From the NCBI GenBank assembly GCA_026027325.1, contig JAMSLZ010000016.1, forward strand, positions 372,001-436,000: a stretch of DNA of 64,000 nt. Reading direction: 5' to 3'. Each line of letters begins with the position of its first letter. Within the stretch, counting starts at the first letter, position 1. The translations under genes were made by a program, and so were the position numbers. The notes under the pieces were generated by a model. The model did not search any database. It worked only from the letters and a program-made list of their open reading frames with translations, and was not told the DNA's origin. Source of the stretch: Actinomucor elegans. Its lineage: Eukaryota; Mucoromycota; Mucoromycetes; Mucorales; Mucoraceae. Shown piece after piece: positions 50,850 through 61,742 of the stretch.

Positions 50850-51170
50850 AAATATATTGTAATCAAGATTTATTCGCTGTCTGTCACCAATTAAGTTAAT
50901 ATTAAACAGAGTTTATACTCAGCTTGTGCTTTGACAATTTTTATCGTCGCTATGGAAATCAATATTTAGCGTAACTAACTTTCATAAACTATCTATCACC
51001 GAATGGAAGTCATACTAGAGGAACAGATTATCATAAGCCCTTGTTAAATCCAGGTGAGCAGTCTTTGACTAACTCTTTTTTTTTTTTTTTTGTATGAAGT
51101 CTTTGACTAACTTATCCACTATGATGTGAAGTAAAATCCAAAATTCAATTTTTTATAAGTGGCCTATGTT
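50850..51170 (+). repeat. Degenerate LTR A
   Basis: It keeps CTCAGCTTGTGCTTTGACA, AACTTTCATAAACTATCTAT and CAGTCTTTGACTAACT of LTR A with many changes and a poly-T insertion near 51077. A second degenerate copy is inverted at 53940-54300. Confidence 0.7.
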
Positions 51171-51668
51171 AAATAATAGAGACTATTATATGAATAATAA
51201 CTTATTCATTATTAATCTTATCTTTAGATGAATATATTAATTTATATATTTATAACTATTTTATATGCTTATATTTAATTTAAAAATAATAAATTATATA
51301 TAAATTGATAAATTACTCAAGAAAGCAGTTTTATGTTTATGCATAAAGAGGCAGCATTATATTTATGCTTGTCACTATTGACTATTTTTTATATTTTTCA
51401 GCTATAAATATGCGCCTCACGGAAGTACTTATGCGTTTATATGTTTAATATTCATGTCTCAGATGGATATATATATCTGGAATATACGCCTATAACATAA
51501 CACCTTCTTAAATATTCTCTTCACCGCACTTAGATAGGCATAGTTATAAAATCTTCATCTTTGCATATATATCCTGGGTATTAAAGCACAGTTTCTTTTT
51601 TTTTGTATTATTAAAAAAGAACAGTTTCAAAAAGTATTCTTTTTAGTCTTCTTTAGTATATCATTGGG
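51171..51668 (-). repeat. Degenerate LTR B with internal insertion
   Basis: Parts match LTR B (AGAGACTATTATATGAATAA, TCATGTCTCAGATGGATATA, TTTTTAGTCTTCTTTA). About 180 bp of AT-rich sequence (51230-51415) with a GCATAAAGAGGCAGCATT/ATTTATGC stem is inserted. Confidence 0.65.
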
Positions 51669-52387
51669 CAAATAAAAGTTCCATTGCTAAATTAAAACAG
51701 AAAAAAAGGAATATTATAAAATGTTTGCATTGTTTCTCTTTATTTTGTAACAATGAGTCTCGGTTATGATAAATGATTTTATTTAAAATATAAAATAGCA
51801 ACGACTTTTATATTAAGAAAGTTATACTGTTTCTTTTTCAATGCTCCAATTTTTCAAACAAGCTTACAATCTTTCATTAACTTCCAATAAATTATAATGA
51901 GTATATTTTATATTGTTCCATATATTTAACAATTTCTTTTTTCTATCTAACAAGTTGTATTTTGAGTAATTTATTAAAAATAAAATCGTTTATATATTCA
52001 CATTTCTTGAAGCGTTAAGGGTAAAACAAAATTTCTCCTCTAAAATAACGTGACTTGCTTCGAAAAAAACCTTTTCAGGGGGGCTGTGAGAATGAAACCT
52101 CCCTTTTCCCCTTTGCAAACTTTTTTAATGTAAGTAGATTTCGTTTAGAATAAAAACAAAAATGCTACTTAGCTTTGCCTTTTTATTTTTTTCTATTGAT
52201 TACGATTGCTCTGTTTACTTTGTTATATTTATGAAATATACATCATTTATGTGTGCTTTTGTTTCACGATTTTATTTTACGACAAATTTGGATTCATTTC
52301 GCTTCGTTTGACACACATGCAACAATGAAACTATTTATGTTTCCTTGTGATCTCAACAATTTTGAAAAATTGCAACATAATCTTGAC
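51669..52387 (+). other. AT-rich stretch, no gene seen
   Basis: No coding pattern, tRNA or known repeat is recognised. A pyrimidine/purine patch lies near 52075-52115. Confidence 0.5.
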
Positions 52388-52790
52388 AATCTATTCACAA
52401 TTTGAACGCAATCTCGACATCTGCACACATTTGCAATATAATCTCGACATTTATTCTCAATTTTAACGCAATCTTGACATTTGTACACATTTGCAATATA
52501 ATCTTGACATTTGCACACATTTGCAATATAATCTCGACATTTATTCTCAATTTTAACGCAATCTTGACATTTGTACACATTTGCAATATAATCTCGACAT
52601 TTATTCACAATTTTAACGCAATCTTGACATTTGCACACATTTGCAATATAATCTCGACATTTATTCAAAATTTTAACGCAATCTTGACATTTATTCTCAA
52701 TTTCAACATAATCTTGACATTTATTACCAATTGTAACGCAATCTCGACATTTTTATGCAATTGAACCGCAATCTCGACATTTGGTTTTCA
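52388..52790 (+). repeat. Minisatellite, ~30-bp unit
   Basis: About 13 imperfect units of the type ATTTGCAATATAATCTCGAC and CAATTTTAACGCAATCTTGAC, each containing ATCT(C/T)GACATTT. Units alternate in two flavours, giving a ~60-bp higher-order pattern in places. Open frames on both strands are by-products of the unit length being a multiple of three. Confidence 0.88.
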
Positions 52791-52829
52791 TTTCAATAAC
52801 TTTTCTTAATTGCGCTTTCTCAATCGTTA

Positions 52830-53193
52830 TGTTATATCGAATATAATAAAGACTGTAAAAATAACCAGACTGATAAAACGAATTGATTTATTAAAGCATT
52901 AAAATGATGAGCTATTTATACAAAATTGAAGTTCGGATTTAACTTGATATTATAGACGATTGAGTTAGTCAAAGACTGTGCTCATGGAGTTAACAAGGAT
53001 TTATAGTAATCCATTCTAGTACGACTTTATATTCGGTGATAGATAGTTTATGAAGGTTAGTTGCACTAAGCATTGATTTCCATATATATCTCTTAACCGA
53101 CGTTACAAAGCTGTCAAAGCACAAGCTGAGTATAAGCATTGTCGAACATTGACCTGATTGGTGACGGACACTGAACAAGTCATGTTTACAACA
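52830..53193 (-). repeat. Solo LTR A
   Basis: 364 bp, exact duplication CGTTA (52825-52829 and 53194-53198). Confidence 0.92.
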
Positions 53194-53219
53194 CGTTATA
53201 GTTTGCTTTGGGATTTAAC

Positions 53220-53688
53220 ATGAGCCAATATACCGCTAGAATTGAGCCTCAGCGCCGCAGTAATCGTATTCAAGCTACCGTAGCAAGCTCTCGCATTCAA
53301 GCTACTCCCCTTTCCACTCAAAATGGTCGTGCACCCTTCCGTTCCCGTCGTCCTGCTTACGGTGATATAATCGAAAATTCTCGACTCATCGCAAATGCTG
53401 ATGCCTCATTGAGGTAATATTTCTTATATGATATTTTAATACAATAATTAACCAAGTACAACTTTTAGCCACTTGCTCTCCAATGGCGCATTTGACCGTA
53501 GTGACTTGATTTGTGGTTACAATGGTTGCTCTTTAGAACTTCAAGAACATACACGTGCCAACAGAAACCAACCATATTATTATAGATGCGTAGGCAGTCT
53601 TACTGGTAGGAGGTCATACAGATACTCGCAATTGTTGTACAATTGCGAGTATCTGTATGACCTCCCGAGTGCGGTAAAAATTGAATAA
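53220..53688 (+). pseudogene. Unrecognised two-exon gene fragment
   Basis: Exon 1 starts MSQYTARIEPQRRSNRIQAT and ends ANADASLR near 53415. A ~53-bp GT-AG intron follows (GTAATATTT ... ACTTTTAG). Exon 2 continues SHLLSNGAFDRSDLICGYNG, CSLELQEHTRANRNQPYYYR, CVGSLTGRRSYRY. The Cys pattern (CGYNGC ... C) may bind zinc. The frame then runs into a perfect palindrome (53609-53665) and repeat L, so the natural 3' end is lost. The solo LTR at 52830-53193 lies just upstream. Function unknown. Confidence 0.5.
53609..53665 (+). repeat. Perfect palindrome, 27-bp arms, 3-base loop
   Basis: Arm GGAGGTCATACAGATACTCG continuing to 53635, loop TGT (53636-53638), exact inverted arm 53639-53665. It lies at the join between coding-like sequence and repeat L. 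Confidence 0.95.
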
Positions 53689-53905
53689 AAAGCGAGTGAA
53701 TCAGTTAGAACCGTTTTATGGGGTTTTATTGATTCAAAGTGAGTTAAGTTTTTCTATCTAGCTTGTATCTCTTGTATTTATACTTCCAAAGAAATGGTCT
53801 CTTAGTAACAATCAAAGGTCTTTTTAATCTATGTTCATTCTTCATTAATTGTATTTTCAGCGGTGATTCAAAACTCCCTCTTTTGATGGATAGTTATTAA
53901 ATGAA
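53685..53905 (-). repeat. Dispersed repeat L (LTR-like), inverted copy
   Basis: Reverse-complement match to 45570-45810, including AATCAGTTAGAACCGTTTTA and AACTCCCTCTTTTGATGGAT. Confidence 0.65.
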
Positions 53906-55006
53906 TCCCGTCTTTTTAATATAATGTAGAATGTTATATGTGGATTTCACCACACCGAGTATAATAAAGGCCATAAAATGACCAGGCTGATAAACGAATA
54001 GATGTATTAAGCTAGTAAAAGAATTGCTGTCATTTATTCAAATTTAAGCTTAAATTTAACTGGGTGTTATAAATGATGAGTTAGTCAAAAACTCTGTTCA
54101 TAAAGTTAACAACGATTGTAGTAATCCATTCCAGTATGACTTACATTCTATGAGAGATAGAAATAGTTTATGAAGATTAGTTGTATTGCGTATTGATTTC
54201 CATATATACCTTTTGACCGATGAAGAGTTGCCGAAGCACAAGCTGAGTACAATTATTGCCAAATAGCAGCCTGATTGGTAGCGGAAACTGAATAAAATCA
54301 TGTTTGAAATTCACTCGATTGAAACTAGTGATTCGTTGTAGTTCCAATACTAGGCACATAATCTTTACTGGTGAGCTGAGTATTTTAGTTACAGCTCCGA
54401 AAGTTAGCATATCGAATCCACACAATTTAAAAATGCTGTGGTCTAAATTTCAAGCTCCTATGTACTACAGATCATCCCCTGTGCGTATTTTACACCTTGT
54501 ATCCTTATTGGAGCGCTGAGTTTTCCAGTTACAGCTCCGAAAATTTGTAGATCGGATTTAAAAAATTAAGAAATCCTGTGTTCCAAGTTTTAAACTCCTA
54601 TGTACTACCAATCATTCCCTGGACCTATTTTGTACCGTGTCCATACATTGAAGCCTTTTAGTCAATGGTGAATTTCGTGTTGGAAGAGTAGCCTACTTCT
54701 TTAGTCATGTTGTTGAAATGCCAGTGTATCAAAGATCACAAACTCAAGACGTGACTCATGTATTTGCTTTTGTAGAATGGTTCAAGAAATCGCCTTATTA
54801 CTTCGAATCATTTAACGCCCACTCTGCTTTCGTTTGGCAATCAGCTTTTGAAACCATCGATAAGCATTCCATCTTGCCAGTGCATCGTATTCATACCTGC
54901 GTTGCTACTGAGCCTTACGTAGAAAACTCAATGATATCCGTCTCTCTCCCAAGAAAGATTGTGAACACCTTTTAGGCTTTTGTATCAATTATATATATAT
55001 TATTAT

Positions 55007-55237
55007 GACGGATATCTACAATTAATATATCTTTTAAATCTATTGTATATGTCCTATTTTTTTTAATATATCCATATATTTTATAATTTATAACTTTTTT
55101 TCATGAATTAAAATTATTATTAAGTATAATAAACATTATCAAGAAGGCAACTGTTCCATTTTGCATGAAAAAGCAATATTATATTTATGCTTTCTCCTAA
55201 TATACGTACCAAATTTATATGAAACAAGATGTCCGTC
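55007..55237 (+). repeat. Left direct terminal repeat, copy 2
   Basis: 231 bp, GACGGATATCTAC ... GATGTCCGTC. Confidence 0.93.
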
Positions 55238-55258
55238 TTCTATAACATTTTAAATTAG

Positions 55259-56730
55259 TTACTTACTATTCCAATATATATTAATACAATCAAAACTATT
55301 AAATTTACTGTAATGTATCCATGAATTATCCTCATCACTGTAGTTTTGCCATTTCACAAGGTAATAACTATCTTCGACTATTAACCCTTTATGATCCAAA
55401 ATAGTTTCAATTTCATAACTTTCATTATTATCTATATCTATTTCCAAGTCCATTTTCTCATTATTATAAATATTATTATTTTTAAAATGAGCAATATTTG
55501 ATAATTCTAATCCTAAAAATTGTTGCTGTAATAATTTCATTTTATCTAAATTGTTTATTCTTTCATTTAACTTTGGAAGTGATTTATAATTTTCATTATT
55601 ATTCAAAATATCATTTTGTATTTAAAATCAAAGCTATCATTAATCCAATATGAATGAAAATCACTATGTTCTATATTGTTTAGTTTAATATATTTTTTTA
55701 AATTAAAAAGGACACATGCAATTTTTAGTTGAATATTATATATATTTATATTAGTAGTTAAAAAAGGTTTTTTGTTATTTAATCTTTTAAAGATACATCC
55801 CAAATCTGAGAAAGTTTTTTCCATTTTAGACCGAAAACTTCCAAATTGATCGTTATAATTTATTTCAATTTCATTTAAGTTTATATTTTTATCTTTTCTG
55901 ATAGGATATACGAAGTTATAGTCATTTAGATCAGAACTATTTATTATATTATCTACGTATAGGCTATATCCTCCATCTAATGCAATACAATCCATCAAAT
56001 TTAGTTTATTTTCAATATTCATATTTATAAGCATAGATCCATCATTATTAGTACTACATGGTTGACTGTCTGATACAAATAATACCATACCATTTGTATC
56101 TATTGCAACTTGTGTTCTAAACCCATTTTTTTTAAGTTTGTAACTATAATATATGGATTTATCTTCTGCACCATATACCATACCTCTTTTATCATGGCCG
56201 TCTAAATGTATTGTTACTTGATTAAACAAATCTGGATTCTCTATCATTCCATTTAAAAGTCTAATTTTTATATTTGAAAACATGTTTTGTAAAGAAAAAC
56301 TTAAAATCTTATTTAATTTTAACATTCTATCTGATGAATAAAATTGTCTGTATATTTGATGAAAAGTACTTTTTGATATATAATCATCCATATCTTCAAT
56401 TGATATATTCTCTACTATAAAATATAATATCAATAAGCCTTTTTCTATATTATTATATGGTCCTCTATAATCTCTATCTCCAAATAATATAACTAGGAAG
56501 AAATAAACAGGTATTATTCCTAACTTTTCTAATAAAATCTTTTTAATTTCTTTGATCTTTTTAATAGATATAATCTTTTTAGTGTGATATTTTTTTTGTT
56601 CAATCTCTGGCCAACCATAATTTAAAAATTTCCAATAATCATTTGTTAGAATCTGATACTCCATTAATAAAGTATCCTTAACATTATTAATATTATCCAT
56701 TTGTTCTTTTTTATATTGAGATAAATTCAA
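55259..56730 (-). pseudogene. Chromodomain DDE transposase, one-base frameshift
   Basis: Same gene as 6933-8405. One T is missing in a T run near 55615, so the first frame stops after FKYKMIF, and the C-terminal 115 codons with the chromodomain lie in another frame. The DDE region (LDGHD, LDGGY, SKMEKTF) is unchanged. This copy could at most make a transposase without the chromodomain. Confidence 0.9.
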
Positions 56731-57112
56731 TTTTTTATAACTTAAAATAAAATTAATAATAATATATATACATTATTATGTTTTAGAAAACATTTTTTAT
56801 TTTGAAAAGTTTGAAGTAATTCTAAAATTTATTAATTTTATATTTTGCTTAGTCAGCAAAATTGTAAAATCAATTATTTTTTTTGAACTTTTTATTAATA
56901 GACAGATTTATAAATATTTTGTGTTACACAAAATATAATAAATCCTAATTGTTTTAAAGAAATAGAAAATATAAAAAGTTCACAAATTGTGAACATTTTT
57001 AATTTTCATGGAATGACAAACAAATTGATAATTTGAAAAGAATTGTAGTGTTAAGCTGATTTTATAATTCAGAATTTTATAGCAACAGAAACATTTCTCT
57101 ATGGTTATAGTA

Positions 57113-57344
57113 GACGGATATCTACAATTAATATATCTTTTAAATCTATTGTATATGTCCTATTTTTTTTTAATATATCCATATATTTTATAATTTATAA
57201 CTTTTTTTCATGAATTAAAATTATTATTAAGTATAATAAACATTATCAAGAAGGCAACTGTTCCATTTTGCATGAAAAAGCAATATTATATTTATGCTTT
57301 CTCCTAATATACGTACCAAATTTATATGAAACAAGATGTCCGTC
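57113..57344 (+). repeat. Right direct terminal repeat, copy 2
   Basis: 232 bp, direct copy of 55007-55237. Confidence 0.93.
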
Positions 57345-58145
57345 TATATCCTTTTTCCTATTTTTTTTATGCTATATTGCTAATCTTTATTACTGTTGTG
57401 ATTCAGTGAAAGAGGGAAGAAAAGAAGAAATATCAAACTGGTTACGAGAAGCAGCAGTTGATGGGCCAGGAGATCCACCTCGAGAAGCACCAGTTGGTGA
57501 GCCACTAGATATGCTACGAAAAACAGAAGACTCAAAAATCATACGAGCCTCAGGATCCCATCCCCAAGCAGGAAAGGAGGCGTACTTCATCGCTTGATCG
57601 TTGAATGGAATATCCTGCTCCATGGTAATACGAGGAAGATGATTACCTCTCTTTCTCTTCGTTTTTTTGCAGCGAGGATTAATCCAGAGGTCATCTAACT
57701 TATCGAAAGCATTATTCAACTAATGAATGCGATGGAAAAAGAGGTATCACCGGTTACTAAGGAGTCAATGAAAATAAGGAAAAGCGCGCATATACTTACT
57801 TTTGCGCTTCTGTACTGAGGTCGTTTACGAATCAGCACTTGTTGGCCTTCCATGTCTACATCGCTTTCCTCTTCAGACATCATTCCAGCAACCAAAAAGA
57901 CTGGGAACTGTTTACCATATTCTTTTTCGAAATGTTCTTTGTTCTGAGAGTACACATCTACTCTATGGCCCAATTTCTATACCAACAAAAGATGAATAAC
58001 CTCAACATTACTATCACTGCTACTTTACCAATTGAGTACGGGAATTGCACCTGTTTCTTTTGGCATAGGCTTCGCTAACGGAATCAATAACAACTTCATC
58101 GTCTTCTCCCAGATCCTTAGCTTTTTTATGCAACCTCGACATATA

Positions 58146-59707
58146 CAGTGGTGGAAATAACTGGTGCACAAAACTTTATTCGGGGATATCTTCATGAAAA
58201 ATGGTGCTAACCTTTTCAAATAACTTTATAACTATTCACAAAATTGATTATAATATCCCTATAAGCTTTTAAGTTTGTTTATTTACGTCACTCCAACGTC
58301 ATAGCTGATAATTAAATTTTTAAGTTAGGCAAAAATATCAAAGTTTCCGACAATAGCAATGTAATCGAAATTCTACATATTATAGCTTCATTTTTTCCAT
58401 GATTATGATAATTTATGACGTTAGTGATGTCAAAGCTATAAAAAGAACCACATTATTTCGATCCTTTTTTACCATTTTATCAACCTCTTTAAAGGACTTC
58501 ATATATTTGAAGATGCCCTATCAAATTCCTTCTGACAAGTTTTAAACTCCATCAGAGCACTCATTTTTTAAGGCGCAGTCACTAATGAAGCTGTTTAGCA
58601 AACTGGAGTTTCCAAATGGACAATCAATCGAATGAAAGCACAGTTGAACTCTGATTACGAATGACCTCCCTGTAGAAGACCTTCTCCCATAAGCAATACT
58701 GCTAAGATAGTTCTTCGGTTCAAAGTCCGATGTGGTAGCTTACGCTCTTTGCGAGATGCTCGATGATGATTATTGAGCTTAGGCTGTTTTATTGGCAAGC
58801 GACAACTACGAAATCTAATGAGACAGCTTAATTTAGTTTCAGCTATTAAGAAAAAACGACCATTTCTGTCGGACACTCACGTGTTTATTTTGGTTTCATC
58901 AGAGAATATAACCTTCTCCCAGTCGTCTACTGTCCAGTCACGGTGTTGTTTTGCCCATTTTAACCGATCCATGGGGTGATTTCGCTTGTAAAATGGTCTT
59001 TTTTTTTAATAAATGAAACTAAATTAAGCTGTCTCATCAGATTTCGTACTTGTCGCTCGTCAATAAAATAACCTAAGCTCAACAACCATCGTCGAGCATC
59101 TCGCGAAGAGCGTAAGCTACCACACCGGACTTTACATCGAAGAACTATCTTAGTAGTATTACTTAGGGGAGAAGGTTTTTCACCACGAGGTTGCTTGTAA
59201 TCAGGGTTCAACTGTGCTTTCATCCGATTAATTGTCCATTTAGAAACTCCAGTTCGTTGGACAGCCTCATTAGTGGCAGCGCCTTGCAAAATGAGTGCTT
59301 TGACGGAGTTTAGCTTGTCAGAAGGAATTTGATAGGGCATCTTCAAATTAATAAAGTCTTTTAAAGAGGTTGATAAAATGGTAAAAAAGCATTGAAATAA
59401 TGTGGTTGTTTTTATAGCTTTGACATCATTAACGTCATAAATTATCATAACTACCGAAAAAATGAAGCAATAATATGTAATATTTCGACTACATCGCTAT
59501 TATCGGAAACTTTCATATTTTCGCATAACTTAAAAATTTAATTATCAGCTATGACGTTGGAGTGACGTAAATAAACAAACTTAAAAGCTTATAGGAATAT
59601 TATAATCAATTTTGTGAATAGTTATAAAGTTATTTGAAAAGGTTAGCGTCATTTTCCATGAAGATATCCCCGAATAAAGTTTTGTGCACCAGTTATTTCC
59701 ACCACTG
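58146..59707 (-). mobile_element. Fold-back Tc1 derivative
   Basis: TA-flanked (58144-58145 and 59708-59709) with ends CAGTGGTGGAAATAACTGG and its inverse. Both halves carry the 5' region of a Tc1 transposase gene in opposite orientation (MPYQIPSDKLNSVKALILQG on the minus strand from ~59339, a decayed copy on the plus strand from ~58513). Arms are about 700 bp around a unique centre (58865-58985) with the VDDW-type part of the catalytic core. No complete transposase is present. Confidence 0.82.
58960..59339 (-). pseudogene. Tc1 transposase N-terminal fragment
   Basis: Starts MPYQIPSDKLNSVKALILQG, HTH EAVQRTGVSKWTINRMKAQL, then RRWLLSLGYFIDERQVRNLM and LVSFIKKK. A frameshift and the fold-back break the frame before the catalytic region. 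Confidence 0.75.
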
Positions 59708-60495
59708 TACCAAAAGCGGTCAGTGATAATCTGTTTCATTGCCCTGGCTGAAATATGGTGTGTTTGGCGATTGTTCTCACCATAGGTTCTCATTTTTGTT
59801 CGAACATCTTTGTTCGGAGGATAGGATAATGATACCTTAAAATCATACTTTTGCGACAAAGTTCCGTAGTAAGAGGTAAGCAAATCCTAGTATCATTAAA
59901 ATGTTGTTTAGAAACTTATTAACCTGCTTTTTTTTCAACATATAACTTTACGCGAAAGAGACGACGGTTTTCAGCTGAGTCTTCTTCCTCATCTCCTACG
60001 GTTGAAGAAGAAGCTGCTTCACCGCGACTGCCAGTACGGGGGCCACCCGTGCGTACGCTCTGGAACGCAGGTTGGGATTCGAGGCTTCCGCCTTCCTCGT
60101 AATCGTACAGCGCCAACGATCTTTCGTGGGCAGCTGTATCCTGCTCCAAGCGAGCAACTTGGCGGGATAGCCCCTCAACAGTGTTGGTGAGCTGGCGGAC
60201 GGTGCTCAGAAGAGTTTCGTACTCTTCTCTTGCTATGACAACGGTTTCTGTCATAGGAGTTGACATTAACTCGTTGCTTGGCGGGATAATAGGAGCGCCT
60301 ACGCGATTGCTGTTGCTGGTTGTAATGAGACATGCTAAAATATTTTTTAATAGTGATTTAAAAAAGGAATGCCTTAAAGAGCTTTTATTATACTTTTGTG
60401 CTGTGCCTGAATTATGCATGTTATTAATCCAATTACTGGTGAGTCTATCTCTACTTAATAGTTACTATTTTTTGATACGTCATCTTTGAGGCTTT

Positions 60496-60860
60496 TGTTA
60501 TATCGAATATAATAAAGACTGTAAAAATAACCAGACTGATAAAACGAATTGATTTATTAAAGCATTAAAATGATGAGCTATTTATACAAAATTGAAGTTC
60601 GGATTTAACTTGATATTATAGACGATTGAGTTAGTCAAAGACTGTGCTCATGGAGTTAACAAGGATTTATAGTAATCCATTCTAGTACGACTTTATATTC
60701 GGTGATAGATAGTTTATGAAGGTTAGTTGCACTAAGCATTGATTTCCATATATATCTCTTAACCGACGTTACAAAGCTGTCAAAGCACAAGCTGAGTATA
60801 AGCATTGTCGAACATTGACCTGACTTGGTGACGGACACTGAACAAGTCATGTTTACAACA
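60496..60860 (-). repeat. Solo LTR A
   Basis: 365 bp, exact duplication GCTTT (60491-60495 and 60861-60865). It lies just upstream of the broken gene at 57390-60419. Confidence 0.92.
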
Positions 60861-60865
60861 GCTTT

Positions 60866-61169
60866 TATTTTAATAAAATTTTTTCGCTCTTCTCGTGTTT
60901 TCTTTTCATTGTAATCCTTACTTTTTTTTAATTCAAATATATGTACAAATAGCTTTATAATCAGTCATTCCCATCAAGGTAAAAGTTCCTATTAAATCAT
61001 AGCTTGAAGCATACTTAATCCTCTTTTCTCTCATTAGCAAACTCACAGCTCATGATTTTTTACATGAGCTTTTTTTTTAATTTTAATGGTAAGAGAAAAA
61101 GTTGTAATTACTTCATAAACTGATCGGTTTTTTAGATTCTTCGTTAATCTTAGCTTAACATATCATCTG
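60866..61169 (+). other. AT-rich stretch, no gene seen
   Basis: Nothing recognised between the solo LTR A and LTR G; contains a TCATGATTTTTTACATGA-like small inverted repeat near 61050. Confidence 0.5.
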
Positions 61170-61675
61170 TGTTGTATTCCACCTACTATTTTGCATCGAC
61201 ATAATAGTAAGGAATCAACTGTTCATTTATGTCATACACGGACTCTATCTGATAACCCAATCAGATTAACGAGGCCTGCATAAATACAAGCGATGTGTCA
61301 TCCTTAGAACTATTAGCCAATAATCCTTACAAGAAACACGCGGCATCATACTATTGAGTAGTATCGAGTGTATCTCAAGATAAGACCTGAATATCGAATA
61401 ACGCGTGGGTTATACAATTACAACAATGCGTGGTTGAAAGGCTTATTAGTGGCTGCTGGGATTGGACTCCGTTGTACGGCCATGCGTGCTGATAGATATT
61501 GAATGCTACACTATTAAGCTCTGATGAAATGTATATAAAGAAGACTTGATTTTGAATTGTGAATAAACATTATTAGAATAACTTTTACTATCAGGATAGC
61601 TGATTCCATTTACTGTCTATTCTTTTATTATTGTATTTTAAATTATATCCTTCGTCTTTAGCACCGGATATAACA
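61170..61675 (-). repeat. LTR G without target duplication
   Basis: 506 bp, inverted copy of the 26035-26540 family. Flanks ATCTG and AGATT do not match, suggesting rearrangement. Confidence 0.85.
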
Positions 61676-61742
61676 AGATTTATGGATGTTGAATCCGAAG
61701 TAGCTAAAGACCAAAGATTCACGTAATAATAATAATAAGACT

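Larger units (their letters stand above)
50399..54632 (+). mobile_element. Large inverted-repeat structure inside TNP2-like gene
   Basis: The two ends are inverted copies: CAAAATAGGTCCAGGGAATG at 50399 and its reverse complement ending at 54632. The match continues for ~130 bp and then patchily for several hundred bp, including degenerate LTR-A-like sequence on both arms (50850-51170 and 53940-54300). No convincing duplication was found. Inside are old LTR B sequence, a minisatellite, a solo LTR A and exon-like coding fragments. It could be a composite transposon or an ancient fold-back. Confidence 0.55.
47143..54975 (+). pseudogene. TNP2/Plavaka-like (CACTA-group) transposase gene, broken
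   Basis: Intron-containing gene starting MVKKVVCRCTECTKTTRGFG; at least three GT-AG introns are plausible (~47267-47335, 47494-47562, 47802-47873). Domains follow fungal TNP2-type transposases: VCDRCNCIYDYDAV, LNVDWFSPTKTMNYSVGAIY (first Asp), then LTR G (48313-48816). NLPRAERFRRENLILVGIMP, CGFTAFNSFIPCHKC and TTVDALHNLYLG (second Asp) come next. A two-base excess near 49347 shifts the frame before MMDWWKKTVNP, IPHKI-like AHKIASGFVG, FHLHLHLKETIRDFGPIYST and ERANG (Glu). The 3' end is displaced to 54670-54975 (THVFAFVEWFKKSPYY ... LPVHRIHTCVATEP) by the structure at 50399-54632. Pfam Transposase_21 would be the expected hit. Confidence 0.8.
55007..57344 (-). mobile_element. Chromodomain DDE transposon with direct-repeat ends, copy 2
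   Basis: 2338 bp, nearly identical to 6680-9018. Direct terminal repeats are at 55007-55237 and 57113-57344, with 3-bp duplication TAT (55004-55006 and 57345-57347). It is inserted between the end of the TNP2-like gene and the gene at 57390-60419. Confidence 0.9.
57390..60419 (-). pseudogene. Intron-containing gene of unknown function, broken by a Tc1 derivative
   Basis: Coding pieces right to left. (1) ~59931-60270: TETVVIAREEYETLLSTVRQ and a coiled coil VEGLSRQVARLEQDTAAHER. (2) ~59708-59885: LTSYYGTLSQKYDFKVSLSY, PPNKDVRTKMRTYGENNRQT and ITDRFW. (3) ~58048-58145: MSRLHKKAKDLGEDDEVVID and EAYAKRNRCNSRTQL. (4) ~57799-57980: KLGHRVDVYSQNKEHFEKEY and DVDMEGQQVLIRKRPQYRSA. (5) 57390-57718: LNNAFDKLDDLWINPRCKKT to FTESQQ. 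GT-AG introns separate 3/4, 4/5 and probably 1/2. The Tc1 fold-back at 58146-59707 splits 2 and 3 at TA. The 1/2 join seems one base out of frame (poly-A run near 59935). No family is recognised. Confidence 0.65.

Noticed and set aside
52402..52764. 120-residue repeat protein (and opposite-strand frame)
   Set aside because: Produced by a minisatellite whose unit length is a multiple of three; both strands open and no conserved flanks.
52388..52790. CRISPR-like array
   Set aside because: Units are contiguous and degenerate with no unique spacers, and the context is eukaryotic.
58025..58219. Separate 64-residue minus-strand gene
   Set aside because: It mixes an exon of the broken gene with Tc1 terminal sequence across the insertion site.
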